A DNA stretch of 64,000 nt from Pilaira anomala (Eukaryota; Mucoromycota; Mucoromycetes; Mucorales; Mucoraceae), in assembly GCA_025716855.1 (NCBI GenBank), contig JAIXMQ010000045.1, positions 1 through 64,000 on the forward strand. The letters run 5' to 3'. Below, one piece after another: positions 46,421-58,239 of the stretch (the first letter of the stretch is position 1; every line of letters begins with the position of its first letter). The position numbers and the translations under genes are program-made. The notes below the pieces were generated by a model. The model was not told where the DNA came from, searched no databases, and worked only from the letters and a program-made list of their open reading frames with translations.

Positions 46421-47103
46421 TGTTTTTGCGTTTTAGAAATACTACTTGTCTTATAAATACTACTTGTTTTAGAAATACTCGGTTATTTATGAAAAAGGTA
46501 TCACTAGGGGAAATATATGCGTATTACTTTCTTTACAAACATATGTGTTGACAAGTGATCTAAACATCCAATTTTGACATATTGTTTAGAGGGCTACTAT
46601 TTATGATATTATTTGCAAAATTTATACATGTCTTGAATGCAAATATTGATTTCTTTTATTTTTTTAAATAACATAATCATTATTAATTAATAAATTCTTA
46701 TCATGTTCTTGAGTGCGTATGCTCACTTCTTGGATATTTCTTGATTCAAAATTTTAGGTCAAAATAAGAAGTTAAATTTTGATTACATGTGTATTAAAAA
46801 ATAAACATTAGTTATTATTTATTATACAGTTAAACTTCAATGATATACTCGATGATATACTGGACGATTTGTAAGGCGAGATTGAATACATAGCCTTTTA
46901 CATTAACATTTTATATCAAGGTGCAGCTGCTAGAGCTACCTAAAGCTATGAAATAGAGGAGCATGCATGATGTATTCAAAGTCACAATGGCCTTCAAAAA
47001 GGTACCAATGGTGGCTTATTCTGAACGTTCAAAAAAAAAAAAAGAAAAAAAAAAGAAAACACTTTCTACTGTTTCATACATATATTTTTCAAGAAGCATA
47101 AAT

Positions 47104-48247
47104 ATGAGTTTCAGTGGATATAAGAAATATATTGAAGAAGGTGACCTTGTCATTATCTATATGGTAAACAAACGAAAAAAAAAAAATAAGAGAAACAAAA
47201 GCGAAACAAAAACTATAAAGTACTCACAACTATTGTTTATAGACAAGAGATAATATGACACCTATCTTTATTACAAAGGATACAACCTTTAATAACCGTT
47301 TCGGTATCTTTCACCATAACGATATTATTGGTAAAGAGTTTGGTTCCAAGGTAAAATAATAGTAAACGAAAGAAAAAGACTTCCTTTCGACTTGCATAAT
47401 AACTTTATAAAACGTCAAATAGATGGTTTCTTCAAACTATAGAGGTTTTATTTATTTGCTTCACCCTACACCTGAGCTTTGGACACTTTGCCTTCCTCAC
47501 CGCACACAAATTTTATATATTGCCGATATTTCTTTTATTACGACCATGTTGGAAATGAAACCTGGAGTCAATGTAATTGAATCAGGTACCGGTTCTGGCT
47601 CCTTTTCACATTCAATCGCCCGTACAATCGCACCTCACGGAAAACTGTATTCTTTTGAATATCATCAAGAGCGTGTAAATTTAGCTACGACTGAATTTAA
47701 GGAACATGGATTTGGAGATATTATCAAGATGCACCATCGTGATGTTTGTAAGGAAGGATTTCAAATGAAGAATGAAGTGAATGCAGTCTTTTTAGATTTA
47801 CCTGCACCCTGGGACGCTATTGCGTCAGCCAAGGAAGCATTTAAACAAGATCAAACAGGAAAGATTTGTTGTTTCTCACCTTGTATTGAGCAAGTTGCAC
47901 GATCGGTGGCAGCATTAGAGGAAAATGGATTTATTGATATCACCATGTACGAATGTTTAGTTCGTGAGCATTCAGTTGCACCTTTACAAAAGATTGATTT
48001 CTCTGAAGCGTTGAAGGACGCACAAGAAAGAAGAGCAAAGGGTTTGCCTTCTGTTGATAGTGTAGCTATTAAGAGAAAGTTGAGTAAAGATGAACCAGTA
48101 CCTACTCCTGATGAAATTGAATCTGCCGATAATTTAATGTTAGTCTCTAAAACTGTGGGTGAAACAAGAGGTCATACCAGTTATTTGACTTTTGCTACAT
48201 TTTTACCTCCTTCCGCTATTCAAGTTGTCAATGCTTCAATCAATTAA
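47104..48247 (+). CDS. TRM61: tRNA (adenine-58-N1)-methyltransferase catalytic subunit
   Basis: SAM-dependent enzyme that, with Trm6, makes m1A58 in tRNAs in the nucleus, including initiator tRNA. Three exons (47104-47163, 47243-47350, 47423-48247) give 330 residues. The N-terminal barrel starts FSGYKKYIEEGDLVIIYM. The Rossmann part has TPELWTLCLPHRTQILYIAD and the SAM motif VIESGTGSGSFSHSIAR. VFLDLPAPWDA carries the catalytic Asp, and CCFSPCIEQV follows. The insert with LPSVDSVAIKRKLSKDE is the usual fungal disordered loop, and HTSYLTFATFLPP ends the domain. The partner Trm6 is not in the window. Confidence 0.95.
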
Positions 48248-48701
48248 GCTTTCTATATGCATTCCCCCCGTCCTTTTTCTTCTCATTCTCTCTTTCTTTT
48301 TTTTTAAGTGTGTATTATATAATAAACTAATTCTTTTTTAGACTTTTTTTTTTTGATTCGTCTCTCTCTCTCTCTTTTTCTTTATAACAAACGTATAAAG
48401 AATTACATACATCAGTTCAATGTAGAGCTAAATGGTATCATACATCATCGTACTAAGAAGCAAGTTCGTACCGCAAGTGTTGTTATTTTAATCTAAAAAG
48501 ATAAACGTAATTGATGTTTGTAATGTCGAAGTTATTTTTCTAATTTTGGCGTAAAATAAATTTTAATTAGGTATGCATTTTTTAAATGCGACAAGATTCT
48601 AAGAAAGGGCGTAAAGATGTATACTGGAATCCTGGAGTAAAATTTATTTAATCATTTGACAAAAAAAAAGATGATAGCTATTTTTATTTATAATATATAT
48701 A
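48248..48701. other. Convergent spacer
   Basis: A spacer between the 3' ends of TRM61 and the SxIP protein gene. It contains CT repeats near 48360-48375 and no gene. Confidence 0.45.
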
Positions 48702-50117
48702 TTATTTATACAATGTACGAGAAGGCATTCTTAACCCTGTTGACTTTGAAGAATTTGGGGTCAAGGTAGTTGATTGAGCTCGTCTGACTACGGGAGATTT
48801 TAGTAAGGAAGAACCCATTGAAGTCTTTGGCCTACTATGATTTAAATCTAAGTTATTGTTAGAGGAATTTATACTGGTAGGGGAAAAGATAGAGGAGATG
48901 CCAAGAGAAGTCGTACTTCTTGTGGGAGGAGGAGTAGGTATATGACTTGCTCTACTAGTGGGTTGACCAATTCTGCTGATAGATCGATTAAGAGATGTAT
49001 TACTTTTTTTATGAACAAGGGAGGTAGATTGTGTACGATTTGGAGATGCAGAAATGATTGATTTTTTGTGGTTGTTGTTGTTATTTGAGAGTGAAGCAGG
49101 AGCAGGTATATGAGTTGCACGTCTTGCTAAACCTATTTGAGAAACTGATCTTGTCGTACTGTCGGATAGACTAGTAGGTGGTCTACTAATATATCTTTGT
49201 TTTTGTTGCGTAATTTTAGGACTCTTATTTTCTATGGCTGATGATTTTGTTTTTGGGTTTGTTGTTGTTGTTGTTGCTGTTGTACGAGGTAAAAAAGAAT
49301 GTGTGGTTGAATGACTACCGATAGATGAATTTGAAGTAGATGCACTTGGATAGACAATCGATCGATGATGTGTAATGGTTGAACCCGAATTTAAGCTATT
49401 ATCACTGCTCATACTACCTGATCTATTCATTCTCTGTCGATCAATAGGAGAAGAACTAAGTGATTTAGGAGATACCGGTAACGATGTAGGTACTTGTAAC
49501 ATTTTAGGCTCATCATATTCTTCTAAATATTCTTAAATATGTGAGTAACACTAGAATATTATTTATATATAAATATAAATAAATATATATATATATATAT
49601 ATTTACCATCAAAGCTAGAGGATAACTTTAAACTTGTTATGAAATCATGTTCATTTACCTAAAATAGGTTTATAGTGAATAAATAGAACAAGACACGTCT
49701 TAAAAAATTATTATTGTTACCTTGTCTTGTTGATATTTTGATCTGTTACTTTTTTTTCCCGATAAAGGTGGTGAAAATGGATGAGTGGACATACTCAATT
49801 GACTCAAGTACTATTACATTGATATATAAGTATAATTCTGCTTTATAAACTCTGTTATTGTAATTACATTATCCATTTTCCAAAAATCTTCATTTGAATC
49901 ATCAAGATCCAAAGCAGATAAATCAGGTAAATCAGTTTCATCATCCATATCAGTAGTAAAATTAGCATTGATTAGTTCTTCAAGGTTAATACTGTCTTCT
50001 GAACTAATTGATAATATCGAACAAGGTCTTCGCTTTATACTATAAATATAAAAAAAAAGTTATTATTCCCGACTCCTTTTTTATTACATAAAGACCCTTT
50101 TAATTAAATCCAAGCTC

Positions 50118-50166
<49 letters not shown>

Positions 50167-50308
50167 TTATTATTAAATACCTTGTTTCATCGCCTTCATG
50201 AATGTCGATCAAGTGTCTTGATTCATTACTATAACTATCTTTATAGCCTGGAACGTTTTCTAACCAACCGTGAAGGTTTGGGTTGTTAAAAGTGTCGTGT
50301 TGACTCAT
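48702..50308 (-). CDS. Ser/Thr-rich disordered protein with SxIP-like motifs
   Basis: Five exons (50308-50181, 50039-49868, 49810-49721, 49658-49607, 49531-48702) give 423 residues. The N-terminus is acidic (NLEELINANFTTDMDDETDL). The rest is Ser, Thr, Pro and Arg-rich with no fold visible. Two related segments, ARRATHIPAPASL and TSRASHIPTPPPTRS, contain [S/T]-x-I-P in a basic, Ser/Pro-rich setting. This is the short motif by which many proteins bind EB1-type microtubule plus-end factors. It lies directly downstream of kinesin-3 on the same strand. A microtubule-tip role is an inference from motif and context. I recognise no family. Intron 2-to-4 joins rest on frame and splice signals only. 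Confidence 0.7.
50122..50165 (+). repeat. 44-nt T run inside an intron
   Basis: An uninterrupted run of 44 T on the plus strand (A on the coding strand) occupies part of the first intron of the SxIP gene. It is the longest homopolymer I noted in the window. Its exact length may be unreliable in the assembly. Confidence 0.85.
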
Positions 50309-50991
50309 TTTTTTTTGAATTTTTTTTATTGTTTTTGTTTCTGTATTGTTTTATACAAAAGAAAGAAAAGAAGAAAAAAAAATGGTAAAAAAAAAAAAAA
50401 TGGCATATTATAAGATTCGGAAACAAAATCACGTGTAACAAAGTCAATATTTGGAAAGATGGGGTGCTGTTCAAGATTACTTACGCATTTAGGAGTATTT
50501 ATACGCACACACACACACGCAAGTAGGAGAGAACTTAATCGACTGACTTTTTATATATATTTATCAAGAGAAAAAATGTTGATTCTAACATCTACACAAA
50601 AAACAATCTTATGCAAAAGAAAAAAAAAGTTTAATCTTTTTATGGCTATTGTTATGGGAATTACAGTTGTCATGGAAACAATTGAAAATTTAAGCTCTTT
50701 TTTTTTCTCGTATCTTTTCTTCTGTAAAGTGATGTATACATAAATAAAAACATTGTACGATTAAAACTGTTTGGCATGTGCGATCATCGTATATATATCA
50801 AATTCGTCATATCATTTTTCCGTTCACCGATGACAAGCAATATCATAGATATATGTTTTATTTTTTTTTTAAAAAAAAAGAGAAAAAATGGTCTTATGTA
50901 TCCATCACCTGTCCCGTATTACATGGCATCACAAGTAAAAAAAAAAAAAAAAAATTAAGGGATACAGAAAATATTATTATATATGTACAAA
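50309..50991. other. Spacer between kinesin-3 and the SxIP gene
   Basis: An AT-rich spacer with a short CA repeat (50507-50519), a T10A9 palindrome at 50861-50879 and A runs. Small open frames here lack protein-like composition. No gene is seen. Confidence 0.45.
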
Positions 50992-53900
50992 CTAAGACTT
51001 ATCAGCAATGACTAGTTTATCCACTGGATAAAATTGATCAATTTTTGATATCCAAGCTTTCATATCATCAAAGTCGGATGCTTGTAATAAGTAAGCATTA
51101 TTATTTGTGTAAATAGCAAAAATACATTTCCTCTGTTAAAAAAAAAAAAAGTAAAATAATATTAATCTCCTATAAATAAATAAATTAAAGGATAATAGTA
51201 CCTGGAGCATCTCTTCAAGGTCTGTTTTGTAATCAACTCTAGCAGAGGTAAGATTAAGTACTCCCACTTCTTCTATTTCTGATTGATCTTCATAAATAAT
51301 GATAAATGGTCTAAAAAAAATAGAAATATAAGTCTTTTTTGTTGTTGTTTTATTTTGTTTTCATTGTTTTACCTTCGTAGAACAAACCAGTGCTTTAGCC
51401 ATAAACCATCCACGTTTTCTGGGTGTAACAAGTATCCTCTTTTGGTGACTGTATCACTATTAAAGAAAGGTCATAATATTAATTTAACTGTGAATTAAAA
51501 AAAAAAAAGTATTTTTATATATATTTATTACCTTGGATGTAATTGTTGAATATCAGCAGTTAATTTGATTTTACCATACTTTTTACCACTGCTACTACTA
51601 AGGGTATTTAAACTACTTGTACTTGAAGAAGCAGTTAAAGAAGAAGAAATACTTGGTGGATCTTGACTAAATAAAATCTAAAAATATATAAAATTGTTAT
51701 TGTTTTATTTTAATTTTTAATTATGTGTGTGTTACCTCTTCACGTGTTCCAAATTGAGTTTTCCACAAGTCAATCACTTTCCTGGTCAGTGCTTCTGGGT
51801 CTATTGTTGTCTTATTATCGGGCTTGATGATTTGTTGTTGTTGCTGTTGTTGCTGTTGTGATTGATTTACGTTTTGGCCAAACATAAACATATGTTCTGA
51901 TTGACTTTTTTGAATTACTTTGGTTTGAGGATGTCCAGCTAAAATCAAAGCATGTCTAAAAGCCGCAATACTTTCACGGTGTAACATTTTTTTTCTTGCA
52001 GTACGATAATCAGTTACGAGACTTACACCACGTGGTTTCCAAGAGCCTATGAATTCCTCACCACGAACATATTTATTGGCAGTGTTTAATCTCCATAATT
52101 CACGTACCTGTCGTGTCATGGGAGGTTTTAATTGTACAATAAACATTGCGCTTGACTTATTTCCAGAACTAGAAGAACTTCCATTATTTTGATTATTGTG
52201 ATTATTATCACCACCAGCACCAAGTAAAAGTTGTCTAAAGATTGAAGTAGTAGAAGAAGAAGTAGAGATCATGGTACCGATTTGAACTGAAATATCCATT
52301 TTGAATTTTAATGGAGTAATACATTTATCGCATTCGATTTGCCAAGAAAGAGTGAGTCTAATACGTTGACCAGAGGCAGTGACTCTATTCAAGAATAAGG
52401 AATCATGAAGAGAACTATCCCAAGGACCTTGAGCAGTTAATTGAGACATTCCATTTCTTTCAAATATAATTTGTTGTTGAGATTTGAATAAATGAATTGG
52501 GACAGGTTCATGTGGTGGAGATTCAGTTATTCTTCCTTTACTATCAACTAATCTAACGTTACCAATTTTAGTATTCTTGATATCAGTCCATTCAAATTGT
52601 TTTCCTGAATCGTGAGAAAGAGTAAAAGCAATACGGCGTTGTAAACCTTGACGTAAACAAAAAGTATCTTGATGTTGTTTATTCTCATTTGTTGAATGAA
52701 TTACTTGTACAGGTACATATTGACCATCCGAATCTAATTCACATATTTGTATCCAAGCCAATATATCATGACGTTCTTCCATTAAGATACCATCAAAAGT
52801 ACATTTTTCTAATGAAAATCTTCTATCGATTGAAAATCTTTTACTAGCTGGTAACATATTTGCGGTGGTTGCCTTTGTAACAAATAATGATGTTGGTTCA
52901 GTAGTTGTATTGATGGGTGTTGTTGGTTGACTACTGCCACTGCTACTTACATGTTCGACTAAACTATAAAGATAACTTTCTTGTACTTGACCATATACTT
53001 CAATGGTTAAACCTTGATTTAAGATGACTTGCATCATGTTTTCTGTTATGTTGACAGATAATGTTTGACATTGATTAAATACGATATGGCTATGATCAAA
53101 ATTACTGATTGGATCTGTTTGATAGATTTTATCTGCTGTGGAATAACGTTCTACATTACCAAATGATGATAATCTGAATTGAGCATGAACTTGAGTAAAA
53201 TCTGATTCAGAAACACCTCTTAATTCTTGAATTCTAATTTCAAATACTTGTTGTTGACCAATATGTAATAAATATTTTTCACCTTGTTGTTCCATTATAC
53301 TTGAACTTTGTCTAACATTAAGTGAAGGTCTTTGTAATTGCTGTTGTAATTGATGTTTTCTTGAGACAGAACGAGCGATAGGAGTTACAAGTACTCTGAT
53401 TTGACCCATTATTTTACCTGTATTTCTACAATAGACATCAACGTAATTATCTGCATGTAATTGTAATGTCAAGTTACGTAATGGAACTTGAGCTAAACCA
53501 ATTAATGAAAATCTTGGACATGGCGTTTCATAGAATGGATCTTCACGATTGAAATGTTGACCAGTAAATAATGGACCATCAGTATAATCATATAATCTAC
53601 GCATACGTCTTATACGATGTTGTAATTTTGGAATGGACCAAATATAATTTGCACGATGAACATGATCAATTACTTGTACAGCAATACAAGGTTTTGGGGC
53701 CTTGATTAAATGCGTATCTGGTTCTCTTGTAAAAGGTTGTAAAGCCGAAGTAGATTCCCAGAAAGATAATGGATTTGAAGAGATATCATCATGTACAACA
53801 ATAAATTGATATACTATATTTTTGCCTAATTCTTTTGCCATAATATTTGCTTCTTTTAAAACGACTGCATGAATTAAGCAATCTTCAGCCATTTTTACAT

Positions 53901-56885
53901 ATTTTAATTCGCGCCATTTATCTACTGCTTGACGTAATAAATGTTGAGCAGCATTTTTAGCAGTATAACCTACTAATAGATTATCTGAACTAAGTGCAGT
54001 GCCAGGAGGTAAATGAGCCGAGATACGTTTGATTTTTGATTCGTAAGCTAATTTTTGTTGTTCTAAACTCTTTTCCATTTCTTGCTTTATTTGGGTATAT
54101 TTTGCTTCTAATTCATCTCTTTCCTTGTTTATTTCATCCTTCTTTAAATTAGATGATTCAACATTTTTTAATTTTTCTTCATATTCTTTCTTTTGTTGTT
54201 GCATTTCTTCAGTTGCTGCACGTATTAATCTTTCATTTTCTTCTGTAGAAGTTGCTTTTAAAAATCTTTTCTTGTCTTCTTCATCTAATACATCTTTATC
54301 TTCTTCTATATCCTCTTCTGTCAATAATGTTGTTGTACCAGAGATTGCACTAAATCTTTTATTACTAGAAGAACTAAAGGAAGTTCTTGGTGAAATTTCT
54401 ATCGTGGAGTCATTATCATTGTTGTTATTAAATAGTAAACTATGACTGTCAGAAGAAATTCTCTTTCTGTTTCGAAGCTCTTGTACTTTAGTGATACCAT
54501 CCGATAATTGTTTGAGATCCTCATCTGTCATTACAGCTAAATCGGATGCATTGTTTGTTACACCATACTTCTTTACGGCTTCATTATGTGCAAATTTCCA
54601 ATCGACAATATCATTTGTACCAATGGTTGTACTACTAGGAGAAATCATTGAACTTATATCACTATCTTCAGGACTTGTAGAAAGTAAATTTTGTGTTTGG
54701 ATTTGACGTTGTTCTCTTTCTCTGCGTACTTCATCTGGATTATTAAATCGAAATAAATGATGTAAACCCGAGCCAAAGATGATTCTATATCCGCTATGTA
54801 GTACTTTTGGCTGAAGAATTCGCATACCATTCACAAGTGTAACGGATTCTTTTCCGGGATAAATTGTGACCAATCGATTTTCTTCTTCTCCGTCATTATT
54901 ATTATCACCACCAGCACCACTAGCAATTGCATTGTTTTCAAAATAACAATGTTCATCCCATATCTCTCCACCACTTAAGCGAATATCGGCCGGTACTTTA
55001 CTACCTAATTTTCCTACTTTTGTAATACCAGGTTTGATTTGATACATTAAGCATTCTGTCATGAGTGGATCTTCGTTCAAGTTGATTAAATGAATTGATT
55101 TAGGTGCATAAACACCCACCATATTATCTTTTTCAACAATGATACCCAGCTCTTCTAAAGCCTTTTCACGTTCTCGATGAATTTCTTCTGTTTTACTCAT
55201 TTTTTCTTCCCAAGTCTGTTTTACTTCAGATAATAACTTTTCAGAAGACTGAAGTTGATCAATGACTTGTTCCTTTGTTAATAAGCTGTTTCCTCTTTGA
55301 GTAGCAATGGGTGATTCAGGGGATATTAATAACATGGGAGAAGCTGTAGTTGCTCTGGCAGTAGCAGCAGCACGAGAAGAAGCTCTACTACTTCTACCAG
55401 AGGCTTTTGCTTTCTTTTGTTGAATGATCTTTTCTACTTCTTCAGGAGCATAAATCATTAAGGTATCGCGTAAGGCTTGTAATTCTTCTTTTAATTCACG
55501 AATTAATCTTGCATTTGGATCTTCATTTACAATTGCTTTATTCTTGATACGTTTTGCTTGATCAGCATAACGTAATGTACTGAGTGTTTCATCATAATCT
55601 GCTGGAGAGATAGCAGCAATCATGGCCGTCTTTGAGTTACCACCTAACGAATCCTTTAATAACCAAGTTAAGACTGAATCACGATAAGGTACAAAATTAG
55701 GGTTGGATGCAGCGGAAGATTTTTTATTGGAAGTGAGAGCACCGGATTCAGCTAGAGCCGAAATGACTTTTCCAAGTGTTGTAAGGGATTTATTGATATT
55801 TGCACCTTCTTTTAATCTAACACCAGTTGCGCCTGTACTATTTGCTCTTTCACTACCTGCTAAATCTACTAGACTGATACGAGCACATTTTTCTGTGTTT
55901 AATTTTGCGGTTTCATCAAATCGATTTGAAGTTAAGAATAATGTAAATACTGCATGTGAACGAGAAGATGTTTCATTCATATTGGTTGCTGCTACGGTTC
56001 TAGCCTAAATAATAAAATAATTTTAAGTTTTATTATTAAATAATAATTAAAAAGATATATATTTACCTTGTTTCCTTCATTCATTAAATGATCAATATCT
56101 TCAAATGAATTTACAACAAGACGAGAAAGGTCTTCTACGTATGGACCAATGGTAGGATGTTCTCTTACTTTTAGATTTCCTTTATTTCCTGGATTTAAAA
56201 GATCACGTACTTTTTCATTGTAAATTTCAATATATGATACTTCTACTTGAAATTTAAGTAATTCTGAAGTAAGATCTGATATTCTTTCAAATAGCTCCAA
56301 GCATGTACGAGGAATGATACCCTTGTCTTCACCATAACCCATCTAAAATTTATCTTAAAGTGAGTTAAATATGCATTTTTATCAATAAATAATATTTACC
56401 ATTGAATATGATTTTCCGGATCCTGTTTGTCCGTCTATATACAGAGATATATATGAATAAAAATTTACATGTATCACTATTAAAAGGTCTTACATGCAAA
56501 AATACAACAATTATAACCATCAAAGGCGTGATCAAGTAACTCTCTTCCTAAATCATTGTACACTAATTCTTGGTCTGCATAATGATCGTCAGCTTTATCT
56601 GCTGACCAGTAAGATCTATCAAATGTAAATGCTTTGACATTATCATCGTCTGCTGTTGCTGCTGCTGCTGCTCTTTTAGAACCTGGAAATTGTGAACTAG
56701 TTGATTTTTTATTATTTGTGATAATCGTCTGATTTCCTTCCATACGAATGATGCTTGTGGCACCTCTCGCTTTTTCTGTATATAAAAGGTTAAAATTGGG
56801 CTTTGATATTATATCATTTATTTTTTATGTTACCTCTTGCATTTAAAGGTCGGCAACGAACAACAACTTTAATATTGCCACTCAT
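50992..56885 (-). CDS. Kinesin-3 motor (Unc-104/KIF1 type)
   Basis: Plus-end-directed microtubule motor that carries vesicles and early endosomes along hyphae. Nine exons (56885-56834, 56775-56494, 56434-56400, 56342-56067, 56004-51736, 51677-51532, 51456-51373, 51310-51202, 51132-50992) give 1797 residues. The start is [18 protein letters not shown]. The P-loop YGQTGSGKS is in a 35-nt exon. [11 protein letters not shown] is switch 1, and [15 protein letters not shown] is switch 2 followed by the kinesin-3 loop. An FHA domain is at about 560-660, around [17 protein letters not shown]. Coiled coil, a KIF1B-like and a DUF3694-like part follow, and a C-terminal PH domain ([20 protein letters not shown]) for membrane phosphoinositides is spread over three small exons. 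The Gln run near the end of the large exon is coded by CAA/CAG. All hallmarks of the family are intact. Confidence 0.97.
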
Positions 56886-57303
56886 TTTTTATTTAAAAAA
56901 GTTATAAATGTATCTAAAAGTTAAAAAAAAAGGGGGGAGGGGGTTATTAGAATAAATAGTTTCTGATAAAAAAAATTAATTTGGTACCTTTTTTTTTTTT
57001 TTTTTTTTTCTTTGCTTGTTACTGGTATTGAATGAGGCTTTCTTTTTGGTTTTTCTTTCTTTGAGTTCAAATACAATGAAGTCGTAACTGCATTCCTTGT
57101 TTTTATTTTTTTTTATTTTTTTTTATAACTTTCTTTAAAACTTCAACTATCCTCCCAAACTGTTTCGAAGAAAGCAAAATAAAATAAAATAAAATAAACA
57201 AGAAAAAAGAAAGAAATCCAAAGAGATGTATTATAGACTTTTCTTATTAGTGACGTACTTTTTGGTGTTACATGTGATCTTTAAAAAGGTTGAACTTGTA
57301 TTA
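56886..57303. other. Kinesin-3 upstream region
   Basis: This contains T runs of up to about 23 nt (56988-57009), a small tandem aaaat repeat near 57177-57198 and no gene. It ends at the left end of the Tc1-like relic. Confidence 0.45.
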
Positions 57304-57979
57304 CAGTGCCTCCACTGCAATTTGGACATTTTTTTGAAATCATTGGTCAGAATTTAGAAACCAATTGATAACTTTTTTGTAGAATCATTTGGTCATTTGT
57401 TTGAACATCATTTTTATAAATTTCTATTTGGTCTTATCATTTTATTTTACAATGAGCAATAATATGAGTACTCGCTTTTTCTATGAAGACGGTACTGATA
57501 GGATTTTTGACGAGCAAGATCAGGAAGCATCGAGTTACGTCGAGGATAAGTCGTTTCGCTTGAAAAAAATTTACAGATCTTGAAAGAGAAGAAAAGTAGT
57601 GGGAGCTACAAAAAGAAAAGCATCCGAGGATCAATTGTCTGTAACTAAGGGTATTACAGGTGAACACTATCATCAGTACATTAGTGATACCATGGATATC
57701 ATGGATGACTTTTCAGAAATGAAAGGATACTTTATCATTATGGATAATGCTTCAATTCATGTCCCTGAAATAATTGATCCAATAATCATGCAGCGAGGTT
57801 ACACCCCAGAATTAAACCCAATCGAACAATTCTGGTCAATCATAAAAGCTAAAGTAAAACAAACCAAACTTAGCGATACAGAAACTCTTACTACTAGAAT
57901 AATTGAGGCTAGTGAGGCTGTACCGATTATTCATCTTGAAAATAGTATTCAATATTCAGTTAATCAGTTTGAAAAGTGA
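57302..57979 (+). pseudogene. Decayed Tc1/mariner-type transposase
   Basis: The left edge is TA followed by CAGTGcctccactg (57304-57317), the usual TA-CAGTG start of Tc1-type elements. No matching right end is visible. After an N-terminal frame (57440-57583) that hits a stop, a second frame at 57599-57979 has the DDE-domain pieces GYFIIMDNASIHVP, with the second catalytic Asp, and ELNPIEQFWSIIKAKVK, with the final acid. The stretch between them is shorter than normal for the family, and the run into the last motif looks fused. The first Asp region and much of the N-terminal DNA-binding part are missing. The frame ends in SVNQFEK, a common ending in fungal members. It is dead and was DDE_3/IS630-Tc1 like. 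Confidence 0.85.
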
Positions 57980-58239
57980 GAAAAGAAACTGCAAAGTATA
58001 CGTTTATATTTCGACTCTCACACATTGTTATTTTTGCATAAGTTTTCATTGGTTTCTTGCTCTTCTCTTGCTGGAAAACCTGTATTAAATCAAGTCGATC
58101 CTTAAAAACGGCCTGTTTTTTACTATATTTATTAACCATTATGGTGTCAACAAAGCATTACTACGTATATACATTTTTATTAAGACAATTTTTTTTATAA
58201 AAAAAAAATAATAAGAGATATGATGACTAAGTATATGAA

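Larger units (their letters stand above)
44857..47103. other. Gene-poor region with repeat and retrotransposon debris
   Basis: About 2.25 kb with no intact gene. It holds copy B of the dispersed repeat (45292-45737), a decayed Ty3-like fragment (46085-46420) and an 18-bp unit repeated about 2.5 times (near 46433-46480, aaatactacttgt). The rest is AT-rich and unassigned. Confidence 0.55.

Noticed and set aside
53000..56008. Plus-strand open frames inside the kinesin gene
   Set aside because: Antisense shadows of Ser/Lys/Glu-rich coding sequence.
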